Assembly (NCBI GenBank): GCA_019114715.1
Contig: DXEZ01000154.1
Location: forward strand, 1 to 9,375
DNA length: 9,375 nucleotides
Reading direction: 5' to 3'
Source: Candidatus Sphingobacterium stercoripullorum
Lineage (GTDB): Bacteria; Bacteroidota; Bacteroidia; Sphingobacteriales; Sphingobacteriaceae
The position numbers and the translations under genes were made by a program. This document shows positions 1-7,381 of this stretch, piece after piece. How positions within the stretch are numbered: the first letter of the stretch is position 1; every line of letters begins with the position of its first letter. A model generated the notes under the pieces. That model had not been told where the DNA came from. It made no database searches and saw nothing but the letters and a program-made list of their open reading frames with translations.

Positions 1-65
1 GCATAAATAAAGATTTATCAAACAATAATGATTTTTCAACCAGAGTCGTATCTGCCTATTTTTAG

Positions 66-479
66 TTAAGCAATCAATAAAACCGTCCCTGAGATGATTA
101 AACTGGCAGCCAAAGCAGTTTTAAGGCTAATAGGCTCATGAAAAAATATGGCAGCTAGAATAATTGTTATTGCTACACTTAATTTATCAATAGTTGCAAC
201 TTGAGAAACTGGGCCCATTTGGAGGGCTTTAAAGTAAAACATCCAAGAAAAACCAGTGGCAAGTCCCGATAAAACTAAAAACAACAAGCTGTGTTTACTG
301 ATCAAAGAAAACCCTTTGAACTCTCCTTTGGCAATTACAATTCCCCACAATAATACCAGCACTACAATGGTCCGAATTGCCGTTGCCAGGTTTGAATTTA
401 TCCCGCTCACCCCTACTTTAGCGAACATGGCCGTTAGGGAAGCAAAAACAGCGGAAAGAATAGCGTATATCCACCACAT
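66..479 (-). CDS. Half-size EamA/DMT-type membrane transporter protein
   Basis: A 137-residue, very hydrophobic protein with about five predicted membrane segments (roughly residues 1-20, 32-50, 63-82, 94-113 and 120-136). It matches a single EamA (drug/metabolite transporter) unit. The segment around residues 79-118, with FYFKAL, GPVSQVATIDKL and the short acidic FFHEPIS near the last helix, is the usual EamA pattern. Most EamA transporters have two such units in about 300 residues; the stand-alone 140-residue form is a known class thought to work as a dimer. It is therefore not a truncation: it has its own ATG at 479 and TAA at 66-68. The substrate cannot be predicted. It is transcribed away from the SusC locus and is probably unrelated to it. 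No strong ribosome-binding site is visible; TAAATTTA at 503-510 is a weak match to a -7 box. Confidence 0.88.
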   Translation of the reverse strand: MWWIYAILSAVFASLTAMFAKVGVSGINSNLATAIRTIVVLVLLWGIVIAKGEFKGFSLISKHSLLFLVLSGLATGFSWMFYFKALQMGPVSQVATIDKLSVAITIILAAIFFHEPISLKTALAASLIISGTVLLIA

Positions 480-598
480 TTATATAGAATTTGAATAAGC
501 CCTAAATTTAAATAAAAACGAGCTACTACCAGTAAATCATTTTTCACAGGCTTATACCATTGACCGGTTAGCTCTACTCATCATATCTCTTTGGCTTG

Positions 599-822
599 CT
601 AGTTAAACGTACCATGCTGCAATTGGTCCTTTAAAGGCCCCAAATGAACCTCCCTCAAAAAATCTCTACAGTTCAATAGCCAACTTTTTAATCTAGCGAA
701 TATCGCTCCCTTATGTGGAGTATATAAAGGGTCCACCGAAAAATAGCCCTCTTCGCTAAATAAACTTTAAAATAAAAAAACATAAGGTTATTTCCTGCAT
801 CTTTCATTTCGGTCTGTTTCAT
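599..822 (-). other. Overlapping minus-strand open frames, possible gene remnant
   Basis: Two overlapping frames are open on the minus strand. One has an ATG at 822-820 and a TAA at 688-690, giving 44 residues that begin MKQTEMKDAGNNLM. The other is open from 766 to a TAG at 599-601, has no start codon, and encodes about 55 residues including EEGYFSVDPLYTPHKGAIFA and ending DQLQHGTFN. The second frame has a balanced, protein-like composition rather than the Lys/Asn/Ile/Phe bias expected of AT-rich spacer, and local GC is higher than in the rest of the spacer. A one-base frameshift within the overlap would join the two into one protein of about 75-80 residues. I do not recognise the product. 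It could be a decayed gene end, part of a dispersed repeat, or chance. Confidence 0.22.
625..640. repeat. Imperfect 16-bp palindrome
   Basis: The core CCTTTAAAGG at 628-637 is a perfect 10-bp palindrome. Two further G-C pairs flank it beyond a single mismatch, giving GGTCCTTTAAAGGCCC. It lies inside the possible remnant frame, so it may be incidental. No function is assigned. Confidence 0.3.
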
Positions 823-1026
823 TCGCCCATTCTGTTACAAAAAAGTAAAAAAACGCTTTCTTCTTTACACACTATCAATTAACAAATTAGCAAGACTCTC
901 TCAACTCAAATAAAAATAATTTAACGGATAACGTAATTTTCATACACAATAATTACAAAACGACAGTTATTTTATCTTTTCTTTATTTTCGATATCAGAC
1001 GTTCAATCCGTTTCACTTACTTTCTT

Positions 1027-1057
1027 TTTGTTTTATTTAAAATAATAAATAACTTTA
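1027..1057 (+). promoter_or_regulatory. Candidate upstream promoter for the susC operon
   Basis: TTTG at 1027-1030 is followed after exactly 19 bases by TAACTTTA at 1050-1057. The Bacteroidota primary sigma factor prefers TTTG, about 19-21 bases, then TAnnTTTG, so only the last G is missing here. The region is so AT-rich that chance matches are likely. It would give a 5' leader of about 240 bases. Confidence 0.2.
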
Positions 1058-1109
1058 TTTCCAATCGTAAATCTTCGGATGTTTACAATTACTTAACATC
1101 AAAGAGTTT

Positions 1110-1137
1110 TTTGAGTTGCTTTAAAAGGCTAGCTTTG
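1110..1137 (+). promoter_or_regulatory. Candidate main promoter for the susC operon
   Basis: TAGCTTTG at 1130-1137 matches the Bacteroidota -7 consensus TAnnTTTG exactly, the only exact match I found upstream of susC on this strand. A TTTG at 1110-1113 could be the -33 element, but the 16-base gap is shorter than the usual 19-21. Transcription would start near 1142-1146, leaving a leader of about 160 bases that contains the small ORF and both palindromes. Confidence 0.35.
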
Positions 1138-1147
1138 CCAGAAATTA

Positions 1148-1261
1148 ATGAAAAATTCATTGTTAGCACGAAATGAAACATATATGTTCTATGACAAAAG
1201 CAGTTCTCAACCTCAAAAGAGAAGAGTTATGAAACATACTATTATGATGCACACACATTAA
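1148..1261 (+). CDS. Small ORF (37 aa) in the susC leader
   Basis: ATG at 1148 opens a 37-residue frame that begins MKNSLLARNETYMFYDK, has a basic patch QKRR, and ends in the His/Met-rich VMKHTIMMHTH before a TAA at 1259-1261. A second in-frame ATG at 1229 gives a 10-residue peptide, MKHTIMMHTH, preceded by the purine-rich AGAGAAGAG. The frame differs from that of susC, and the stop is 44 bases before its ATG. If the promoter at 1110-1137 is used, ATG 1148 lies almost at the transcript's 5' end. It could be a regulatory leader peptide, a free small protein, a vestige of an older N-terminus, or chance. I do not recognise it. Confidence 0.22.
   Translation: MKNSLLARNETYMFYDKSSSQPQKRRVMKHTIMMHTH
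1177..1188. promoter_or_regulatory. 12-bp perfect palindrome in the susC leader
   Basis: AACATATATGTT is a perfect 12-bp inverted repeat, about 40 bases after the candidate -7 box at 1130-1137. A shorter one, AATGAA-AAA-TTCATT, lies at 1147-1161. Both could be operator half-site pairs for a dimeric regulator, or weak AT-rich RNA hairpins. They lie within the small ORF frame. AT-rich DNA yields such palindromes easily. Confidence 0.25.
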
Positions 1262-1305
1262 GCACTTATTCAAAACCATATGAATTAACATTTACATTCA
1301 TCAAA

Positions 1306-4300
1306 ATGAAAGAACAAAACAAGTTATTATCTAAAAGGTTGTTTTACCACAGCGCAATTTTCCTGAGCTTAGGTTTAGCACCCATGTTGCCAAGCCAGTT
1401 GCATGCGGCTGAGCCTACTGCCCTGGTGCAAAATCAACAGGAGATTACCATTACAGGGAAGATTGTTGACCAAAGCAACCAGCCTATTGGCGGTGTAAGT
1501 ATTAAGTCAGGAGGAAAAACCCTGGGAGCCAGTAACCAAGACGGAACTTTTACGGTGCAAACTTCACAAAACACGCCCGTTATATTTGAAAGTATTGGTT
1601 TCCTTCCTGTTAGAAGAACTTTCCAAAGTAACCAGGAAAATGTAACCGTACGACTGCAAGAGGCAGCAACAGAAATCAACGAGGTTGTTGTTACCGCTTT
1701 AGGTATCGAGCGCTCGGAGAAAGCATTAGGATATTCTACAACTACCGTTAGTGGAGAAGACCTAACGGACGCTATATCTAACAACTGGACCGACGCTTTA
1801 AGTGGAAAAGTGGCCGGGTTAAACCTAACCAAATCCGGTGGTGGTCCTGCAGGAAGTAACGAAATTATACTACGAGGCGAGGCTTCCCTAACCGGTAGCA
1901 ACTCTGCGCTAATCGTTGTAGACGGTGTGGTAGTGAGTGGTTCCTCGGGTCAAATGACTGGAACGGGAAGTGGAAACTACCTCAGCGAGGAGTCTCCAGT
2001 TGACTTCGGTACCGGTATTGCCGAGCTTAACCCAGATGATATTGAATCCGTATCGGTACTTAAAGGTCCAGGAGCAGCAGCTTTATACGGATCAAGAGGT
2101 GCAAACGGCGCCATCATCATCACCACAAAAAGTGGTACCAGCCAAAAGGGCCTAGGGATTTCGGTAAACTCAAACACCTCTATTGGTACGATCAACAGGT
2201 GGCCGGATTACCAATATGAATACGGACAGGGTGTTGGTGGTGGAGATTTATACTACTCCTACGGTCAAACGGAAGATGGACCAAGCACGCTGAGCTCCAG
2301 TGCTGCATGGGGACCGAAGTTTGATGGCCAAATGTACTACCAGTACAACCCAGAATATTATAGAGAGGCTCCACCAGAGCGTACGCTATGGCAGCCCTAC
2401 AAAAATAATAGGAAAGACTTTTTTGAGCCTGAGGCTACCTACACAAACAACGTGTCTTTATCGGGTGGAACAGACAAAACTAGGTTACGCCTTTCCTACA
2501 CGAATGCAACCAACAAATGGTTCATTCCCAATATGGGATACAGCAGGAATAATATCTCCCTTACTGTTGATCATAAAATAAACGATAAACTTTCTATTAG
2601 CGCTAAAACAAACTACAGACATAGAAAGAGTGATAACCTGCCCAACACAGGATACAACAACCAAGTGGTTATGTATTTCATCAGAGGTATCACACCCAAC
2701 ATGGACCTGAATTGGTTTAAGCCTTACTGGAGACCCGGCATGGAGCACATCGAGCAAACTACGCCATTCTCTAACTTATTAGACAACCCTTACTTCCAAT
2801 CTAACGAAGTGATCAACGCGCAAAAGCGCAACGGGTTTATCGGATCTGTTCAGGCAAACTACCAGTTTAACGACCTATTTGCGGTGCAAGTAAGAACATC
2901 TATGGACTTCCAGTACGATGAGCGTATGCAAAGAAGACCATTTGATACTTACAAGTTCCCTCAAGGGTACTACCGGGAGTACAACATCTATACTCAGGAA
3001 ACAAATAGCGACATCTTACTAAGCTATACCAACAATAGACACGAGGATTTCAAACACGGAGTCAAGCTTGGTGGTTCTTTAATGCAAAACAAGTACATCA
3101 AAGATGACTTAAGAACTAAAAAGCTGATTTATCCTGGAGTTTATAATTTCGCAAACTCTGCGGAAATACTTACCAACTCGCCACTAAGAAGAATGTATGC
3201 CGTTAACAGTATCTACGCCATGGCAGATTTTTCTTACAGAGATTTAGTTTTTGTGGATGCGACTATGCGTACAGACTGGGCCAGTACATTAGCATCACCG
3301 ATTAAAAACGAGGTGACGCCATTCTTCTACCCTTCTTTAAACACCAGCTTTATCCTAAGCCAAATGTTCGAACTACCTAGGCAGTTTGACATGCTAAAAT
3401 TACGTGCTTCAGTTGCTGGAGTAGGTGGTGGTGGTACAGTCCCTTACCGTACAGCTTATACTTACGGTGTGGCAGACAACTTCCAGTCGGGTTTATTAAA
3501 CCCAACGACAATTCCTAACCTAGATTTAAAGCCGGAAAGGACTACTTCTTATGAATTAGGGTTAGACATGCGTTTATTCAAGCACCGCGCTACATTAGAC
3601 GTAACCGTCTACAACTCGAACTCTAGAGATCAGATCATCACTGCACCCATTGAACCTTCTAGTGGATTTACACACCAGGTAATGAACGCTGGGGAGATCA
3701 GAAACAGAGGTATCGAGGTGGAATGGAGCGGTACTCCTATTAAAAAGGCCGATGGCGTAACTTGGAGACTTTACGGTACTGCAAGTGCGAACGAAGGAAA
3801 GATCATTTCGGTGCCTAATGAAGAGCGCCAAATTACTTTATCTACAGTCTTCGGATCTAGAGGAGCTATTGACGCTAGAGAAGGTGGCATGTACGGAGAT
3901 ATGTATGGATTTGGATACGTAAGAAATGAAGCCGGTGAGATTGTTTACGAGAACGGCCTACCACTACTTTCCGAAGATCTTCTATACATTGGTAACGTTA
4001 ACCCTACATTCCGTTCAGCTTTAGGAACTGAGGTGAGCTACAAGAACTTCCGCTTTAACATCTTATTTGATGGGCAGTGGGGTGGAGTAGGTTACTCGCT
4101 TACCCATGCTGTGTTAATGGAAGAAGGAAAACTCAATAAATCGATCCCAGGAAGATACAACGGTATCATCGGAAACGGTGTAGTATTGAACCAGGACGGT
4201 ACATACAGCCCGAATACGCAATTAACAGATGCACGTTCTTACTACTACACACACTTCCATAGGGATAACCTAGAGTCCAACACTTTCTCTACCGATTACA

Positions 4301-4536
4301 TCAAGCTTAGAGAGATGCGTATAGACTACACCATTCCTTCGGAAATAACAGACAGATGGAATATACAACGTGCAGTTATAGGATTATACGGAAGAGACTT
4401 ATTTGTATTTAGTAACTGGCCTAGTTTCGACCCTGAATTCGGATCGTTAACTGGAGATGGAATACAAAAGGGTGCAGAAATCGCACAATTCCCTTCTACA
4501 CGTACATTCGGACTGAACTTATCATTTGCATTCTAA
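1306..4536 (+). CDS. SusC/RagA-family TonB-dependent outer-membrane transporter
   Basis: A 1076-residue, full-length SusC-type porin that would import a ligand across the outer membrane using TonB energy. A signal peptide covers residues 1-35 with likely cleavage after LHAA. A CarboxypepD_reg-like domain spans about 46-118, and a TonB-box-like NEVVVTALGI lies at 125-134. The plug domain (about 138-276) ends with the family hallmark LYGSRGANGAIIITTKSG. An aromatic-rich 22-strand barrel follows and ends in Phe (SFAF), as barrel insertion requires. There is no STN domain before residue 46, so it should not signal through an anti-sigma factor. ATG 1306 is chosen because the frame upstream, open back to 1195, contains no other start codon. 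The start lacks a Shine-Dalgarno sequence. The susD-like gene follows after 12 bases. The ligand cannot be read from the protein; the downstream phosphoesterase suggests a phosphorylated compound. Confidence 0.97.
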   Translation: MKEQNKLLSKRLFYHSAIFLSLGLAPMLPSQLHAAEPTALVQNQQEITITGKIVDQSNQPIGGVSIKSGGKTLGASNQDGTFTVQTSQNTPVIFESIGFLPVRRTFQSNQENVTVRLQEAATEINEVVVTALGIERSEKALGYSTTTVSGEDLTDAISNNWTDALSGKVAGLNLTKSGGGPAGSNEIILRGEASLTGSNSALIVVDGVVVSGSSGQMTGTGSGNYLSEESPVDFGTGIAELNPDDIESVSVLKGPGAAALYGSRGANGAIIITTKSGTSQKGLGISVNSNTSIGTINRWPDYQYEYGQGVGGGDLYYSYGQTEDGPSTLSSSAAWGPKFDGQMYYQYNPEYYREAPPERTLWQPYKNNRKDFFEPEATYTNNVSLSGGTDKTRLRLSYTNATNKWFIPNMGYSRNNISLTVDHKINDKLSISAKTNYRHRKSDNLPNTGYNNQVVMYFIRGITPNMDLNWFKPYWRPGMEHIEQTTPFSNLLDNPYFQSNEVINAQKRNGFIGSVQANYQFNDLFAVQVRTSMDFQYDERMQRRPFDTYKFPQGYYREYNIYTQETNSDILLSYTNNRHEDFKHGVKLGGSLMQNKYIKDDLRTKKLIYPGVYNFANSAEILTNSPLRRMYAVNSIYAMADFSYRDLVFVDATMRTDWASTLASPIKNEVTPFFYPSLNTSFILSQMFELPRQFDMLKLRASVAGVGGGGTVPYRTAYTYGVADNFQSGLLNPTTIPNLDLKPERTTSYELGLDMRLFKHRATLDVTVYNSNSRDQIITAPIEPSSGFTHQVMNAGEIRNRGIEVEWSGTPIKKADGVTWRLYGTASANEGKIISVPNEERQITLSTVFGSRGAIDAREGGMYGDMYGFGYVRNEAGEIVYENGLPLLSEDLLYIGNVNPTFRSALGTEVSYKNFRFNILFDGQWGGVGYSLTHAVLMEEGKLNKSIPGRYNGIIGNGVVLNQDGTYSPNTQLTDARSYYYTHFHRDNLESNTFSTDYIKLREMRIDYTIPSEITDRWNIQRAVIGLYGRDLFVFSNWPSFDPEFGSLTGDGIQKGAEIAQFPSTRTFGLNLSFAF

Positions 4537-4538
4537 AT

Positions 4539-4545
4539 AAAGGAG
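4539..4545 (+). promoter_or_regulatory. Shine-Dalgarno-like site before susD-like gene
   Basis: AAAGGAG lies between the susC stop and the susD ATG, only three bases before the ATG. It is the only strong Shine-Dalgarno match among the starts in this window. It supports ATG 4549, although the spacing is shorter than usual and Bacteroidota depend little on this pairing. Confidence 0.5.
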
Positions 4546-4548
4546 AAA

Positions 4549-6021
4549 ATGAAACGGATTTCAAAACCATTTATTATAGCATTATCTAGCGCAGCTTTAT
4601 TACTAGGAAGCTGTACAAAAGATTTCGTGGATCACAATACAAATCCAAATGCATCTACGGTGGCTAGCCCGCAAAGCTTACTAGCCCCTACCCTAGTTAC
4701 AACAATAAATAACAACCTGAACCGTAACTTCCGCTTGAATAATGAATTCATGCAGGTTACTGTGACTACTATAAACAGTAGAGAGTTTCACAGGTACATT
4801 GTACGTCCTTCCGAGGCAGATTACTCTTGGAGAAACTGGTACAGGCAACTGACCAACATCCGAGACATCTACAACAAAGCGGAAGAAGGACAGCTTGCAG
4901 GATTTGAGACCTTCAAAGGTATCTCTAGAATCCTAGACGCTTGGGTAGGCTCCTTGCTTACCGATATGTATGGCGATGTTCCTTACCTGGGCTCAAACTT
5001 AGGTTATTTAGAGCAAAACATCACCCCTGAGTTTGACAAGCAGAAGGACATCTACGCATCCATATTTGACAAGCTTCATGAAGCCGATACGCTTTTAAGT
5101 AAGAATATCAACTTGCCTAATGATGTGGTTTTCTCGGATCCAATTTACAATGGAGAAGCACTGAAATGGAGAAAGTTTGGTAATGCCTTGCGCCTAAGAC
5201 TACTAATGCGCGTGGCACATACTGGCGAATTTGATGCTGTAGCGAAAATCAAAGAAATGGTAGACATTGCCCCGCAAGACTACCCGCTATTTGATAACAA
5301 CGAAGAGTCGGCAACGCTAATATTCTCGGGTGAAAACCCTTTCCAAAATCAGTTCCATAACGCCAGAGACTATGATTTCAATGGTGACAAGGGATATTCT
5401 GAGTTTTTTATCAACAACTTCTTAGAGCTCCAAGACCCAAGGCTACCTATATTAGCTACTGAGGCTACACTAGGCGTATACAGCGGTATGCAGAGTGGTT
5501 ATGCGCAAGGAGTAATCCCTCAGCGTGAGTCAACCCTTCCATTAGCTTTAAAAACCGATGGCCGCTTAGGAAACATTCTGAATTATGCTGAGCAGCAGTT
5601 CTTATTAGCTGAGGCCGCTTTAAACGGATACATCCAAGGGAATCCAACGGATTACTACAACCAAGGAGTTGTAGGTGCTATGGACTACTGGGGCGTTGAA
5701 GAGTTCCAGCCTGAGGAGTACTTATTGAACCCTAAAGCTAATTTAGATCAAGCAGCGAACTATCAAGACAAACTGGAAAGAATTCACCTGCAGAAGTTCT
5801 ACGCCATGCTGTTTACTGACTTCCAGCAATGGTACGAGTACAGAAGAACTAGAGCTTTAAATCTATACCAAGGAATTGGACTTGGCAACAACGGACAAAT
5901 GCCAAGCAGGTTAAACTACCCTATTTTAACGCGCACGTTCAACTACGAGAACTACCAAAAAGCAGTTGAATCTATGGGTGGCGATTCCTTGAATGAAAAA
6001 GTTTGGTGGGAGAAAAACTAA
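4549..6021 (+). CDS. SusD/RagB-like nutrient-binding lipoprotein (SusD-like_2 type)
   Basis: A 490-residue surface lipoprotein that should form the lid over the SusC-like channel and capture its ligand. The signal peptide ends in a lipobox, LGSC, with the lipidated Cys at 22, followed by TKDFVD, a partial match to the Bacteroidota surface-export signal. Family marks are DMYGDVPY at 139-146, the helical stretch KWRKFGNALRLRLLMR at 206-221, FLLAEAALNGY at 351-361, DFQQWYEYRRT at 424-434, and a C-terminus with MGGDSLNEKVWW. These fit the SusD-like_2 subgroup rather than classical starch SusD. Length is normal and no defect is seen. It sits between the susC-like gene (12 bases upstream) and the DUF5689 gene (15 bases downstream), so the three are almost certainly cotranscribed. 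The subgroup alone does not identify the ligand. Confidence 0.96.
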   Translation: MKRISKPFIIALSSAALLLGSCTKDFVDHNTNPNASTVASPQSLLAPTLVTTINNNLNRNFRLNNEFMQVTVTTINSREFHRYIVRPSEADYSWRNWYRQLTNIRDIYNKAEEGQLAGFETFKGISRILDAWVGSLLTDMYGDVPYLGSNLGYLEQNITPEFDKQKDIYASIFDKLHEADTLLSKNINLPNDVVFSDPIYNGEALKWRKFGNALRLRLLMRVAHTGEFDAVAKIKEMVDIAPQDYPLFDNNEESATLIFSGENPFQNQFHNARDYDFNGDKGYSEFFINNFLELQDPRLPILATEATLGVYSGMQSGYAQGVIPQRESTLPLALKTDGRLGNILNYAEQQFLLAEAALNGYIQGNPTDYYNQGVVGAMDYWGVEEFQPEEYLLNPKANLDQAANYQDKLERIHLQKFYAMLFTDFQQWYEYRRTRALNLYQGIGLGNNGQMPSRLNYPILTRTFNYENYQKAVESMGGDSLNEKVWWEKN

Positions 6022-6036
6022 TTACGCAGATTGATT

Positions 6037-7305
6037 ATGAAAAATATACTTAAAAACTCTATCCTGTCTGTCATAGGCGTCAGCTTATTGACTTTATCGG
6101 GATGTTTTAAAGAAGATATCAACGAATCTATAGGGACGCTCAACCCGGAGGCCTCTTTATTCGTTGTGAAAAATGTTTACAAAGGCAAGGACGTTCAGTT
6201 AAACAAAGACCTCCTCGGAGGTGCACATGTTACGGGAGGTGTAGTCATCTCGAACCACCAGAACGGGAACCTTCCCCAGGGTCATATCGCTATAGAGAAC
6301 TACTGGAGAGGAAAAATTCGCGGTCTACTCGTCGAGGTTGACAACCCAGAGGAGTACCAGTTCGGAGACTCCATCGCCCTAGAGATTGAAGGAGCAAGCC
6401 TGAGCCAAAAACACGGATTTATTGGTCTTTACGGCGTTAAATCCGACGGGATTAAGAAAATCTCTACTGGAAATACAAAAGTCCATAGACCCGTATCCAT
6501 TGGCGCTTTGCAACGTCAGCCGGATGAATACGAATCTACTTTAATCAGTATAACGGCAGACGTAGACCCAGAGCCAAGTGATGGAGAGACGATTGTAGGA
6601 AGCAAGGATTTAGTGGACGGCCAAGGCAACACCCTAGAGCTCTTAACAGAGGAATCAGCAAGCTTTAAAGACTTAAAGGTTGCTCCTAACGCTTCTTTCC
6701 AAGGAATCTTCCTAAAAGAAAAAGACAAGCTGGTTCTTCGCCTGCAAAAAGCGGAAGACATGATCAACGCCAGTGGTAGAATATACCTAGGCTGGCCTGA
6801 ATCTTTCGAAGAGCCTTCGCACCCTAAGGGTAGCTACAACATGGTTGACATCAACAACAACGTAGGCTTCCCAACTGGAGAGTGGCACTTATTCTACTCC
6901 ATCACGGGGAGTACAGCAGGAAGAGACCGAATAGTTAGCGGAGAGAACGCCATCCGTATCCAGCAGAACTTAAACCACGATGCCTACCTTCAGATGAACT
7001 TCGATTTACCTGATGGGGCTTCAAAGGTTACTTTCTGGTACGGTTCGTACTATAACGACAGATCCAGCACCTTCAAGCTGGAGTACTCTACAGACCAAGG
7101 GCAAACTTGGCAGCAAGTAGGCCAAGAGGTTTCCGATGCTCATACTTTTGCATCGAGCTCAACAGCGAAAGAAGCCGTATTCTTAATGGATATCCAAGAA
7201 CCGGTACGCTTTAGAGTAACAAAACTTGGACTCGGTACCAGTTCGCCTTCAGTAGAAAATGGACGCTTAGGAATAGATGACTTTGCGGTTTATAAAAGCT
7301 ACTAA
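6037..7305 (+). CDS. DUF5689-type lipoprotein with C-terminal jelly-roll-like domain
   Basis: A 422-residue lipoprotein. A TTG at 6031 would add two residues, but ATG 6037 is preferred because it directly begins a normal signal peptide (MKNILKNS) ending in the lipobox LSGC, Cys 23. The next residues, FKED, fit the surface-export rule X-K-(D/E)-(D/E) known from Capnocytophaga lipoproteins, so surface display is likely. Residues about 40-242 resemble DUF5689 (GGAHVTGGVVISN, then HIAIEN), an OB-like domain common beside SusCD pairs and secreted nucleases or phosphatases. Residues about 250-422 form a second all-beta domain (SGENAIRIQQ, FWYGSYYNDRSSTFKLEYS, GRLGIDDFAVYKSY), like jelly-roll ligand-binding modules. 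No catalytic motif is seen, so binding is more likely than catalysis. It is probably the third gene of the susCD operon. DUF5689 is assigned from memory of the family pattern. Confidence 0.82.
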   Translation: MKNILKNSILSVIGVSLLTLSGCFKEDINESIGTLNPEASLFVVKNVYKGKDVQLNKDLLGGAHVTGGVVISNHQNGNLPQGHIAIENYWRGKIRGLLVEVDNPEEYQFGDSIALEIEGASLSQKHGFIGLYGVKSDGIKKISTGNTKVHRPVSIGALQRQPDEYESTLISITADVDPEPSDGETIVGSKDLVDGQGNTLELLTEESASFKDLKVAPNASFQGIFLKEKDKLVLRLQKAEDMINASGRIYLGWPESFEEPSHPKGSYNMVDINNNVGFPTGEWHLFYSITGSTAGRDRIVSGENAIRIQQNLNHDAYLQMNFDLPDGASKVTFWYGSYYNDRSSTFKLEYSTDQGQTWQQVGQEVSDAHTFASSSTAKEAVFLMDIQEPVRFRVTKLGLGTSSPSVENGRLGIDDFAVYKSY

Positions 7306-7319
7306 AAACCATTACCATT

Positions 7320-7352
7320 CATTTTGCCACACCCAACAAGTGTGGCAAAATG
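7320..7352 (+). terminator. 13-bp perfect hairpin between genes 3 and 4
   Basis: CATTTTGCCACAC at 7320-7332 pairs perfectly with GTGTGGCAAAATG at 7340-7352 across the loop CCAACAA. It starts 15 bases after the DUF5689 stop and ends 29 bases before the phosphoesterase ATG. The stem is strong, but only CTTTTA follows it and the longer T and A runs are inside the stem, so it is not a classic intrinsic terminator. It may terminate partially, end a processed upstream mRNA, or protect a 3' end. No convincing promoter lies between it and the next gene, which suggests read-through. Confidence 0.5.
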
Positions 7353-7381
7353 CTTTTACCCCAAAAATTATTTCATAAACT

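Larger units (their letters stand above)
480..1305. other. Long divergent intergenic region
   Basis: About 825 bases separate the EamA gene from the susC-like gene. No tRNA, rRNA, insertion sequence, CRISPR array or recognisable riboswitch was seen by eye. Composition changes along it: rows 541-720 are about 38-43% GC, while rows such as 901-960 drop to about 20%. The left half holds two overlapping minus-strand open frames and small palindromes (625-640, 695-707). The right half holds candidate promoters (1027-1057, 1110-1137), palindromes at 1147-1161 and 1177-1188, and a small ORF at 1148-1261. These are listed separately. Confidence 0.8.

Noticed and set aside
1..65. Possible terminator or gene downstream of the EamA gene
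   Set aside because: No convincing hairpin or open frame is visible in these 65 bases.
256..498. 80-codon plus-strand open frame
   Set aside because: It lies opposite the EamA gene, whose membrane pattern is clear; the plus-strand product resembles no family I know.
715..736. GTGGA...TCCAC inverted repeat as a terminator
   Set aside because: A five-pair stem with a 12-base loop and no T-run is too weak.
1286..1300. TTAACA/TTACAT repeats and CTGTTACAA (832-840) as Pho-box-like sites
   Set aside because: They loosely recall PhoP or PhoB boxes of other phyla, but spacing and copy number do not fit and the region is AT-rich. A phosphate-regulator site cannot be claimed.
1434..1901. 155-codon minus-strand open frame
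   Set aside because: It lies wholly inside the susC-like gene, opposite its signature domains, so it is a shadow frame.
6031..6036. TTG start for the DUF5689 gene
   Set aside because: It adds only two residues before an ATG that already begins a normal lipoprotein signal peptide.
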